This document shows, piece by piece, positions 7,040-12,905 of a stretch of 15,355 bases of DNA. Within the stretch, counting starts at the first letter, position 1, and each line of letters starts with the position of its first letter. The notes under the pieces were generated by a model, which was not told the DNA's origin, did not search any database, and saw only the letters and a list, made by a program, of their open reading frames with translations. The stretch is from a bacterium. GTDB lineage: Bacteria > Patescibacteriota > Minisyncoccia > Phycocordibacterales > Phycocordibacteraceae. The stretch covers positions 1 to 15,355 of the forward strand of contig JAJXVW010000008.1 of assembly GCA_021781935.1 (NCBI GenBank). Direction: 5' to 3'. The position numbers and the translations under genes were made by a program.

Positions 7040-7897
7040 ATGAGCGTGACGGATGCCGAGACGAAGCGGCTCGAAGAAAGAGCCGAGCAGATACGCGAGA
7101 CGATCGTTGAGATGCTCGTTGCGGCGAAGAGCGGGCACACGGCCGGTCCGCTCGGCCTCGCGGACATATTCGCCGCGTTCTATTTTCATATCCTGAAGCA
7201 TGACCCGAAGCATCCGGCGTGGCCCGAGCGTGACCGGCTCATTCTCTCGAACGGTCATGTCGTCCCGGTGCGCTATGCGGCCATGGCGCACGCGGGCTAT
7301 TTTCCGGTGAAGGAGTGTCTCACGCTGCGCGCCTTTGGATCGCGGCTCCAAGGACATCCCGAGCGCCTGCGCTTGCCGGGACTCGAGACGACTTCCGGTC
7401 CTTTGGGCGAAGGCCTCTCCCAGGCTGCGGCGATGGCGTACGCCTTCCGCATGGACGGCACGAAGCAGCGCGTCTTCTGCATCATGGGCGACGGCGAGCA
7501 GGACGAGGGGATGGTGTGGGAAGCGGCCATGTGGGCGGGGAAGCAGAAGCTCCCGAACCTGACCGCGGTCATCGACCGGAACAACATCCAGATCGACGGC
7601 ATGACCGAGGACGTGATGCCGCTCGAATCGCTCAAAGCGAAGTACGAGGCCTTCAATTGGCACGTCATCGAGGTGAACGGGAACGACATCGCTGCGTTCA
7701 TCGCCGCGGTCGAGGAAGCGGATGCCATCTACGAGAAGCCGGTCTGCATCATCGCGCATACGATCCCGGGCAAGGGCGTACCGGAGATCGAGTTCGATTT
7801 CCACTGGCACGGGAAACCGCCGACGAAGGAAGAAGGCAAGCGATTCTTGCGGGAGTTGCGCAGCTTGAACGGCAAGGTGCCGCACGAATATGCCTGA
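7040..7897 (+). CDS. Transketolase, N-terminal (thiamine diphosphate-binding) subunit
   Basis: A 285-residue protein equal to the N-terminal third to half of full-length transketolase. It moves two-carbon ketol units between sugar phosphates in the pentose phosphate pathway, together with the subunit encoded next. Visible motifs: GHTAGPLGLADIFAAFYFH (His and PLG contacts), RDRLILSNGH, LQGHP, TTSGPLGEGLSQA, and the ThDP/Mg-binding GDGEQDEG at residues 150-157 followed by AVIDRNNIQIDG. It stops after the PGKGV.E and WHGKPP motifs where the pyrimidine-binding domain would begin, as in the split transketolases of archaea and CPR bacteria. Its stop overlaps the next ATG by eight bases, so equal synthesis of both halves is likely. 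Confidence 0.93.
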   Translation: MSVTDAETKRLEERAEQIRETIVEMLVAAKSGHTAGPLGLADIFAAFYFHILKHDPKHPAWPERDRLILSNGHVVPVRYAAMAHAGYFPVKECLTLRAFGSRLQGHPERLRLPGLETTSGPLGEGLSQAAAMAYAFRMDGTKQRVFCIMGDGEQDEGMVWEAAMWAGKQKLPNLTAVIDRNNIQIDGMTEDVMPLESLKAKYEAFNWHVIEVNGNDIAAFIAAVEEADAIYEKPVCIIAHTIPGKGVPEIEFDFHWHGKPPTKEEGKRFLRELRSLNGKVPHEYA

Positions 7898-8897
7898 TGC
7901 TGGAAATATGATGCTGAACAAGAACGCGAAACTCTCGGACAAGATATTCTCGACGCAGATCGAGAAAGCGCCCACGCGCGACGGATTCGGCAAGGGCGCC
8001 GTAGAAGCGGGGAAGGCGGACACGCGCATCGTCGTGCTCTGCGCGGATCTTTCGGAATCGACGCGGGCTGAATGGTTCGAGAAAGAATTCCCGGATCGCT
8101 TCATCGAGGCCGGCATCGCGGAACAGAACATGGCGGGATTAGGCGCGGGGTTCGCCGCCGCGGGCAAGGTGCCGTTCATCGCGAGCTACGCCGCCTTCAA
8201 TCCGGGTAGGAATTACGAGCAGATCCGCACGACGATCGCGCTTAACGAGGCGAACGTGAAGGTCTGCGGCATGCATGCGGGCGTGTCGGTCGGACCCGAC
8301 GGCGCAACGCATCAGATGCTTGAGGACATCGGACTCATGCGCATGCTGCCGAACATGCTCGTCATCGCGCCCGGCGACGCCGAAGAAGCGCGCAAGGCGG
8401 TTATCGCGGCAGCCGCGCACGAGGGGCCGATATACCTGCGCTTCGGACGTTCTCCGACACCCGTCTTCACGACTGCCGAGACGCCGTTCTCGATCGGGAA
8501 GGCGCTCCGGCTCTCTGAGAGCGAGAAACCGCAGATCGCGCTGTTCTCGACCGGATCGCTTTCCTACGAAGCGCTCGAGGCGGCAAAACGCCTCGAGGAG
8601 AAGGGCGTCGGGACCCTCGTGCTCCACATGCCGACCGTGAAGCCGTTGGATGAGGAGGCCATTCTTGCGGCCGCAGGAAAGGTCCGCGCCGTCGTGACCG
8701 TCGAGGAGCACCAGGCAAACGGGGGATTCGGCAGCGCAATCGCCGAATTCCTCGCCGAACATCGCCCGCTTCCGCAGTACCGAATCGGCGTACGCGATCA
8801 GTTCGGGCAGTCGGGCGGTCCGGACGAGCTCATCCGCCGGTACGAGCTTGACGCCGACGCTATTTCCCGCGCGGCGTTCGATCTCGCGAAGCGCTAA
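7890..8897 (+). CDS. Transketolase, C-terminal subunit
   Basis: A 335-residue partner of the upstream N subunit, carrying the pyrimidine-binding and C-terminal domains. Glu78 in EAGIAEQNMAG is the residue that activates the thiamine ring. SYAAFNPGRNYEQIR, MHAGVSVGPDGATHQMLEDIG and APGDAEEARKAV are typical. The C-terminal domain shows VTVEEHQANGGFGSA and DQFGQSGGPDELIRRY. The first ATG (7890) lies inside the N gene and gives an eight-base overlap. ATGs at 7908 and 7911 would give shorter forms starting MMLNKNAKLSDK, which is closer to where homology begins, so the exact start is uncertain. A 1-deoxyxylulose-phosphate synthase or pyruvate dehydrogenase E1 beta identity is less likely, given the adjacent transketolase-type N subunit. 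Confidence 0.92.
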   Translation: MPDAGNMMLNKNAKLSDKIFSTQIEKAPTRDGFGKGAVEAGKADTRIVVLCADLSESTRAEWFEKEFPDRFIEAGIAEQNMAGLGAGFAAAGKVPFIASYAAFNPGRNYEQIRTTIALNEANVKVCGMHAGVSVGPDGATHQMLEDIGLMRMLPNMLVIAPGDAEEARKAVIAAAAHEGPIYLRFGRSPTPVFTTAETPFSIGKALRLSESEKPQIALFSTGSLSYEALEAAKRLEEKGVGTLVLHMPTVKPLDEEAILAAAGKVRAVVTVEEHQANGGFGSAIAEFLAEHRPLPQYRIGVRDQFGQSGGPDELIRRYELDADAISRAAFDLAKR

Positions 8898-8936
8898 CCT
8901 ATCCACACGCGCATTCCGGGTACTTTCTTTCTCACG

Positions 8937-8942
8937 TATACT
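8937..8942 (+). promoter_or_regulatory. -10 hexamer TATACT, 6 bases before the small membrane protein gene
   Basis: TATACT ends six bases before the ATG at 8949, the same geometry as at the transketolase gene. The upstream 35 bases hold no clear -35. The spacing again predicts a leaderless message. Confidence 0.5.
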
Positions 8943-8948
8943 TCGGGC

Positions 8949-9134
8949 ATGAAGAAGCGCGCGAACGCTTACCTGGCAACGCTCATCATAACCATCTTCG
9001 GGGCGGGCGCGGCACTCATCATCATCAAGGTGGCGAACAAGAATCAGTACCAGGTCGTGCAAGGGAGCAATGAAGCGAATTACGCGCAGCTCCAGAATTC
9101 CATCCTGAAGAGCCGGGTACTCGGGGGAAACTGA
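8949..9134 (+). CDS. Small membrane protein of unknown function
   Basis: 61 residues, not recognised. A basic start (MKKRANAY) precedes one hydrophobic segment (about residues 8-27: LATLIITIFGAGAALIIIKV), then a polar Gln/Asn-rich tail ending SRVLGGN. The positive N-terminus suggests the tail lies outside the cytoplasm. The gene has its own -10 hexamer and is closed by a strong hairpin, which supports it as a real short transcription unit rather than a chance frame. It is not similar to the EYAP.Y proteins in this window. Confidence 0.65.
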   Translation: MKKRANAYLATLIITIFGAGAALIIIKVANKNQYQVVQGSNEANYAQLQNSILKSRVLGGN

Positions 9135-9137
9135 GCG

Positions 9138-9188
9138 CGGCACGAAAGAGCCGCCGCGGCTAAGGGCTGCGGCGGCTCTTTCGTGCCG
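9138..9188. terminator. Bidirectional terminator hairpin between convergent genes
   Basis: A perfect 20-bp inverted repeat (9138-9157 with 9169-9188) with an 11-base loop sits between the small membrane protein gene (stop 9134) and the convergent PfkB gene (stop at 9194). The GC-rich core is flanked by an AAAG/CTTT tract on each arm, so an RNA from either direction can form the stem and then a short U run. The position and symmetry fit termination of both genes. Confidence 0.8.
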
Positions 9189-9193
9189 GCGTA

Positions 9194-10189
9194 TCAGAAT
9201 GGCGTCACGGCGTAGGATTCCGGAGCCTGCGCGAGGTATTGTTCGAGCGCGTCGCGGGTGAGCAGGCCCGCTTGCGCTCCGACCGCCTGCACGACCGACA
9301 TGGAATTCACGGGACCCCAGAGGAGCGCCTCTTCCATGGGTTTCCCGAGTGCGAGCGCGACCACGATCGTCGACGTCGTCGCGTCTCCGGCGCCCGTACG
9401 GTCGACGGGCGGTTTCGGGTCCGGATACATGGGCACCTTGAAGCGCGATGCGCCGTCGGCGATGTACGCGCCCTTCGGCCCGTCCGTTATGAGCGCGATC
9501 TTCGGCCCGAGCGCGCGCATCTTCTCGAGCAGTTCGCCGATCTCGGTCTCGCCGAGGCCGAGGATGCGTTCGGCTTCTTCCTTATTGCAGGCGACGAGCT
9601 CGGTCGCCCGGTAAAGCGCCGCGAGCTTCTCCTTGCCCATCTCCATCTGGAAGGTGCCCGGCTGGAACGCGAGCTTCGTTTCCGGATGCGCTGCAAGCCA
9701 CTTCGCGAGATCGAGATGGAATTGCTCGGAACTCTCTCCGGCCGAAGAGAGGTAGATCCAGCGCGGCGGCACGAAGCCTTCCGGAATTTCGTACGGGTAT
9801 GCTTCGTGGCGGATCAGGATGGTGCGTTCCGCGTTATACCAGAGCACGTAGTGGTGATTCGTCGGAATCCCTTCGTTCACGCGCACGTGCGTGCGGTCCA
9901 CTCCCTCGCGATCGTAGGCCGCGAGTATCTCTTCGCCGTACCGGTCCTTTCCCACGTTGCTCACGAAGCCCGCAGAGACGCCGAGGCGCGAAGCCGCGAC
10001 CGCCGCGTTCGCCGCGTTTCCGACGCCCGGGACGAGGATGGACGTGTCGTAGGGTATCTTATCGCCCCAGCTCATCGAGATTGTGCATTCGTCGCTGTCT
10101 ATCGCGCAGTGCACCTCCGCATCCTTCAGCTTGATAAATTCATCGACCGTGCAATCGCCGATCGCTACGAAATCCAATTGCGTATCCAT
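9194..10189 (-). CDS. PfkB/ribokinase-family sugar kinase
   Basis: 331 residues, read from the ATG at 10189. ATP-dependent kinase of the PfkB fold. The N-terminal FVAIGDCTVDEFI is the first strand, PGVGNAANAAVAASRLG (54-70) the sugar-binding signature, VACNKEEAERILG the second landmark, and DRTGAGDATTS (263-273) the anion hole with catalytic Asp269. A family-typical insert near residues 26-48 contains HC and EC (Cys28, Cys35) and WGDKIPY. Substrate is not clear from sequence; fructose 6-phosphate, ribose or a nucleoside are possible. Being divergent from the aldolase gene, and the only kinase in a sugar-phosphate cluster, a phosphofructokinase-like role is plausible but unproven. An upstream in-frame start would add 12 residues, but it lacks homology and would place the promoter inside the aldolase leader. 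Confidence 0.85.
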   Translation of the reverse strand: MDTQLDFVAIGDCTVDEFIKLKDAEVHCAIDSDECTISMSWGDKIPYDTSILVPGVGNAANAAVAASRLGVSAGFVSNVGKDRYGEEILAAYDREGVDRTHVRVNEGIPTNHHYVLWYNAERTILIRHEAYPYEIPEGFVPPRWIYLSSAGESSEQFHLDLAKWLAAHPETKLAFQPGTFQMEMGKEKLAALYRATELVACNKEEAERILGLGETEIGELLEKMRALGPKIALITDGPKGAYIADGASRFKVPMYPDPKPPVDRTGAGDATTSTIVVALALGKPMEEALLWGPVNSMSVVQAVGAQAGLLTRDALEQYLAQAPESYAVTPF

Positions 10190-10197
10190 ATCCGTCC

Positions 10198-10203
10198 AGA
10201 GTA
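10198..10203 (-). promoter_or_regulatory. -10-like TACTCT for the PfkB gene
   Basis: On the minus strand TACTCT ends eight bases before the ATG at 10189. It is the same hexamer as before rpe. It lies in the 96-base divergent region shared with the aldolase promoter at 10272-10277, so the two could be co-regulated. No operator-like repeat is obvious. Confidence 0.4.
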
Positions 10204-10271
10204 CCGCGTACCGTGCACAGCACAAATCCCGTTATCCCGAAGTGTCCCTATAAGCGGCGCGCCATCACCGG

Positions 10272-10277
10272 TATACT
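10272..10277 (+). promoter_or_regulatory. -10 hexamer TATACT, 8 bases before the aldolase
   Basis: TATACT ends eight bases before the ATG at 10286. The intervening GGAAGGTG resembles a Shine-Dalgarno, but it is only two bases from the ATG and would probably be upstream of, or at, the transcription start. It is therefore unlikely to act in translation. Confidence 0.5.
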
Positions 10278-10285
10278 GGAAGGTG

Positions 10286-11281
10286 ATGACTGATCTTATT
10301 TCAATCGCGCGTTCCCTCGTCGCTCCGGGCAAAGGACTCCTTGCGGCCGATGAAAGCACGCATACGGCCGTGAAGCGTCTTGCTTCGTACGGCATCGAGA
10401 CCAGCGAAGAGATGCGCCGGCAGTATCGTGATCTCTTTCTCGGCACGCCGGGCGTCGAAGGGTACCTTTCCGGCGTCATTCTCTATGAGGAAACGCTTGG
10501 ACAGAAAGGAGATGACCAGAAGCTCTTCCCGAAATCCCTCATCGACCGCGGCATCGAGCCCGGCATAAAAGTGGACCAGGGTACCGAGCCGTTTCCGGAG
10601 AGTTCCGACGAGCTCATCACGAGCGGCCTCATCGGGTTGCCCGAACGGCTCGCGGCGTACGCGAAGACCGGCACCACGTTCACGAAGTGGCGCGCGGTCA
10701 TAACGATAGAAGGCGATACGCTGCCGAGCGCCCAAGCCATTCACGAGAACGCGCGGCGCCTCGCAAGCTATGCGAAGGAGGTGCAGGCGGCCGGGATGGT
10801 GCCGATCCTCGAGCCGGAAGTGCTCCTTGACGGCAAGCATTCGCGTGAACGCGCGAAAGAAGTCATTCGCGAGACGCTCTCGACGCTCTTTACCGTGCTC
10901 GACGAGCATGCGGTCGATCGATCGGGAGTGATCCTCAAGACGGCGATGGCGCTCACGGGCGCGGCAAGCCAGAAGAAGGATACGCCCGAGGAGGTCGCCG
11001 AGGCGACCGTGGAAGCGCTCATGGCTGCGGTGCCTCGGGAAGTTCCCGGCATCGTGTTCCTCTCGGGCGGACAATCGCCCGATGAAGCCACCGAGAATCT
11101 TGCCGCGATTGCGAAGCGCGCGCACGAGAAAGGGGCGCCGTGGCCTTTGACCTTCAGCTACGCTCGCGCGCTCCAGGAAGAAGCGCTCTCCATATGGAAG
11201 GGAAAAGCGGAGAATGTGCCCGCGGCGCGTGCCGCGTTTCTCGAGCGCCTCAAGAAAGTCTCCGCGGCTTCCCGAGGATAG
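10286..11281 (+). CDS. Class I fructose-bisphosphate aldolase
   Basis: A 331-residue Schiff-base aldolase of the eukaryote-like class I type. It cleaves fructose 1,6-bisphosphate to dihydroxyacetone phosphate and glyceraldehyde 3-phosphate, or runs in reverse. Motifs in order: PGKGLLAADES (14-24), GVILYEETL (63-71), GIKVDQG (93-99), TFTKWRAV with Lys134, PILEPEVLLDGKHS (173-186), VILKTAMAL with the Schiff-base Lys218, and IVFLSGGQSPDEATENL (256-272). The open frame runs far upstream of 10286, but that part is antisense to pfkB; homology begins at MTDLISIARSLVAPGKG. Divergent from the PfkB kinase, which suggests linked functions. Related aldolases can also act on sedoheptulose 1,7-bisphosphate. 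The identity is secure. Confidence 0.95.
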   Translation: MTDLISIARSLVAPGKGLLAADESTHTAVKRLASYGIETSEEMRRQYRDLFLGTPGVEGYLSGVILYEETLGQKGDDQKLFPKSLIDRGIEPGIKVDQGTEPFPESSDELITSGLIGLPERLAAYAKTGTTFTKWRAVITIEGDTLPSAQAIHENARRLASYAKEVQAAGMVPILEPEVLLDGKHSRERAKEVIRETLSTLFTVLDEHAVDRSGVILKTAMALTGAASQKKDTPEEVAEATVEALMAAVPREVPGIVFLSGGQSPDEATENLAAIAKRAHEKGAPWPLTFSYARALQEEALSIWKGKAENVPAARAAFLERLKKVSAASRG

Positions 11282-11282
11282 A

Positions 11283-11314
11283 GGGAATCCACAGCATCGT
11301 CCGCGCGGATTCCC
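11283..11314 (+). terminator. Possible hairpin after the aldolase
   Basis: An 8-bp inverted repeat (GGGAATCC at 11283-11290, GGATTCCC at 11307-11314) with a 16-base loop follows the aldolase stop and precedes the next -10 hexamer. The loop is long and no T run follows, so it is only a weak terminator candidate. Confidence 0.3.
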
Positions 11315-11322
11315 CGGGAGGC

Positions 11323-11328
11323 TACACT
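11323..11328 (+). promoter_or_regulatory. -10-like TACACT, 7 bases before the second EYAP.Y gene
   Basis: TACACT ends seven bases before the ATG at 11336. It would drive the small protein and pseudopilin pair as one unit, starting at the ATG. No -35 match is apparent. Confidence 0.4.
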
Positions 11329-11335
11329 TATCACC

Positions 11336-11590
11336 ATGAGCGACCTCGAGTTCGAATCCGACGGCGAATACGCGCCGCGCTACGGCAGCGACGAGCCGAA
11401 AGGGTTCACAGGCCTCGTCATGCGGTGGGGTCTCGCGAAGGACAAAAAGACGGCGGGCTACATACTGCTCGGCGTCGCCATTGCCGCCGTTTTGCTCGCA
11501 ATCATCCTGCCGGCGGTATTCGGTGCGGGCGGCAGAGCCCCCGAGCCGCAGGCGAAAGTGGATGCAACGATGTTGCGCGCTCGTTCCTGA
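11336..11590 (+). CDS. Small single-span membrane protein of the EYAP.Y family, copy B
   Basis: 84 residues, paralogue of the protein at 6734-7003. The acidic start MSDLEFESDGEYAPRY is followed by a basic stretch (MRWGLAKDKKTAGY) and one hydrophobic span (about 43-62), then a short tail. Residues 1-66 align with copy A without a gap: both share DL.FE, EYAP.Y, a Gly at 32, Ala40, Tyr42, LL at 44-45, LLA at 53-55 and AGG at 64-66. The C-terminal tails differ. It precedes its pseudopilin (11602) by 11 bases, whereas copy A follows its pilin by 11 bases. I know of no named family for it. A role beside the pilus in the cytoplasmic membrane is inferred from this repeated pairing. Confidence 0.75.
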   Translation: MSDLEFESDGEYAPRYGSDEPKGFTGLVMRWGLAKDKKTAGYILLGVAIAAVLLAIILPAVFGAGGRAPEPQAKVDATMLRARS

Positions 11591-11601
11591 GTCGCCCTCC
11601 T

Positions 11602-12153
11602 ATGCGCGTACGATCACCGATCGTTTCTCCGCCGCATCGTCCCTCGAGCGGCTTCACGCTCATCGAGCTCCTCGTCGTCATCGCGATCATCGGCCTTCTT
11701 TCGAGCATCGTACTCGTTTCGCTCAACACCGCTCGTGAGAAAGGATACGATGCGCAGCGGGTCGCGAACCTCCGGTCCATACAAACGGCGCTCGAACTTT
11801 ACGCGAGCGATCATAATGGCATGTATCCGGTCTCTGGCTCGAGCGGCGGATGCTGGTCGCCGAATTGGAACGGACAGGTCTCCTGCGCCGGCAGCATGGC
11901 TCCCGACGCCGTCATTCCCGGGCTCGTCCCGAACTATCTGCCGTCATTTCCGACCGATCCGGAAATCAGCGTGAGCGGGAATACCTGCGACTACCTCTAT
12001 GATTCGAACGGCACGGACTACAAGCTCCTGTTCCACAATTGTCCGACTTCGCTCACCTGCTTCGGCAGCGGGGAAGCCAATAGCGGTTTTTACGACCCCA
12101 TCCGTCCGACCTGGGCGTGCGCGGTATATACGCCCGGAGCGGCAAACTGGTGA
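11602..12153 (+). CDS. Type IV pseudopilin (prepilin-type N-terminal methylation), copy B
   Basis: 183 residues. The leader MRVRSPIVSPPHRPSSG (17 residues) is followed by FTLIELLVVIAIIGLLSS, the prepilin peptidase site with Glu5 in the mature protein. The helix continues SLNTAREKGYDAQRVANLRSIQTALELYASDHNG, closely matching copy A at 6222. The C-terminal globular part is longer and has seven Cys (in GGCWS, VSCAGS, NTCDY, HNCPT, LTCFG, WACAVY), so disulfides are likely on the outside. Role as a pilus or pseudopilus subunit is clear from the N-terminus; which fibre it builds is not. The start is the first ATG in frame after the preceding stop; no Shine-Dalgarno is seen. Confidence 0.87.
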   Translation: MRVRSPIVSPPHRPSSGFTLIELLVVIAIIGLLSSIVLVSLNTAREKGYDAQRVANLRSIQTALELYASDHNGMYPVSGSSGGCWSPNWNGQVSCAGSMAPDAVIPGLVPNYLPSFPTDPEISVSGNTCDYLYDSNGTDYKLLFHNCPTSLTCFGSGEANSGFYDPIRPTWACAVYTPGAANW

Positions 12154-12160
12154 GGCAGCG

Positions 12161-12185
12161 TCTTGCGGTTTAGCCGTTTGCAAGA
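12161..12185 (+). promoter_or_regulatory. Inverted repeat abutting the rplY -10
   Basis: TCTTGC (12161-12166) and GCAAGA (12180-12185) form a 6-bp stem whose right arm touches the TATAGT hexamer. A second small CGG/CCG pair lies inside. It overlaps the -35 candidate TTGCGG (12163-12168), so it could be an operator or the end of the pilin transcript. It could also be chance. Confidence 0.3.
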
Positions 12186-12191
12186 TATAGT
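12163..12191 (+). promoter_or_regulatory. rplY promoter: TTGCGG, 17-base spacer, TATAGT
   Basis: This is the best full promoter in the window. The -35 TTGCGG is at 12163-12168, the spacer is exactly 17 bases, and the -10 TATAGT is at 12186-12191. The ATG of rplY follows nine bases later, so a leader of at most a few bases is expected. Confidence 0.55.
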
Positions 12192-12200
12192 CTGCCCGTT

Positions 12201-12842
12201 ATGACGCTTACGCTAGAAGCTGAGGTACGAAAGGAGGGCGGCCCGTCCGCGGCGGCTCTGCGCCGCGCGGAGCACGTGCCCGCCGTCGTGTACGGAAAGC
12301 ACACGGCGCCGATCTCGATATCGGTGCCCGGCCGCGCATTCGGGAAGGTGCTGCGCGAGGCAGGCGAGTCCAGTATCGTGAATCTCACGGGGCTCGGCGA
12401 GGAGCTTCCCGTCCTCATCCATGAGGTCGATCTCGATCCGGTGCGGCACGTCCCGCGCCACATCGATTTCTATGCGATTACGAAGGGCGAGAAGGTCGAG
12501 GTGTCCGTCCCGCTCTCGTTCGTCGGCGAATCTCCGGCAGTGAAGGCCGGCGCGAACCTCGTGAAGGTGCTTCACGAGCTCGAGATCGAAGCGGATCCGA
12601 TGAATCTTCCGCACGAGATCGAGGTCGATCTGAGCGTGCTCGCGCAGGTGGGCGATCAGATCCTCGCGAAGGACATCCGCCTCCCGTCCGGCGTCGAGCT
12701 CTTCATCGAGCCGGAAGAAGTGGTCGCTCTCATCCAGGAAGTCGAGGTTGAGGAAGAAGCTCCGACGGAAACCGCGGATCTCTCGTCGATCGAAGTCGAG
12801 AAGAAGGGCAAGGAGGAGACCGGCGAAGCCGAAGCGGCTTAA
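12201..12842 (+). CDS. rplY: 50S ribosomal protein L25 (long, Ctc-like form)
   Basis: A 213-residue two-domain L25/Ctc protein that binds 5S rRNA in the large ribosomal subunit. The N-terminal domain (about 1-90) starts MTLTLEAEVRKEGGPSAAALR and contains VPAVVYGKH and the L..DPV...HIDFYAI motif. The C-terminal TL5-like beta domain (about 92-180) has VEVSVPLSFVGESPAVKAG and LP.EIEVDLS.L. A Glu/Lys-rich acidic tail ends EEAPTETADLSSIEVEKKG and beyond. The start is set by the N-terminal strand and the promoter nine bases upstream. It is closed by the hairpin at 12856-12883. The identity is secure. Confidence 0.95.
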   Translation: MTLTLEAEVRKEGGPSAAALRRAEHVPAVVYGKHTAPISISVPGRAFGKVLREAGESSIVNLTGLGEELPVLIHEVDLDPVRHVPRHIDFYAITKGEKVEVSVPLSFVGESPAVKAGANLVKVLHELEIEADPMNLPHEIEVDLSVLAQVGDQILAKDIRLPSGVELFIEPEEVVALIQEVEVEEEAPTETADLSSIEVEKKGKEETGEAEAA

Positions 12843-12855
12843 GCGCAGGAGGGAG

Positions 12856-12886
12856 CGTCGCGACGGCCGAGGCCGTCGCGGCGTTT
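12856..12886 (+). terminator. Hairpin and T run after rplY
   Basis: A GC-rich stem of about 12 bp including one G-T pair (12856-12867 with 12872-12883), with a four-base loop, is followed at once by TTT (12884-12886). It starts 14 bases after the rplY stop codon. It has the layout of a short intrinsic terminator and is immediately followed by the next gene's TATACT. Confidence 0.65.
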
Positions 12887-12888
12887 GC

Positions 12889-12894
12889 TATACT
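12889..12894 (+). promoter_or_regulatory. -10 hexamer TATACT before the transglycosylase gene
   Basis: TATACT ends 11 bases before the ATG at 12906, directly after the rplY terminator. A start six to eight bases downstream would leave a leader of only about three to five bases. Confidence 0.45.
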
Positions 12895-12905
12895 GCAACG
12901 TATCC

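Noticed and set aside
6998..8179. A 393-codon open frame on the minus strand opposite the transketolase genes.
   Set aside because: It is antisense to conserved coding sequence, has low-complexity Arg/Leu/Asp composition and no motif, so it is a shadow frame.
7890..8897. Pyruvate dehydrogenase E1 beta or DXP synthase as the identity of the C-terminal transketolase-like subunit.
   Set aside because: The adjacent N subunit has transketolase motifs (GHTAGPLG, LQGHP, DRNNIQIDG), and the two genes overlap by eight bases, so a split transketolase fits best.
9239..10285. Upstream extension of the aldolase frame by about 350 codons, suggesting a fusion protein.
   Set aside because: That stretch is antisense to the PfkB gene and shows no domain. 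Aldolase homology and the TATACT hexamer place the start at 10286.
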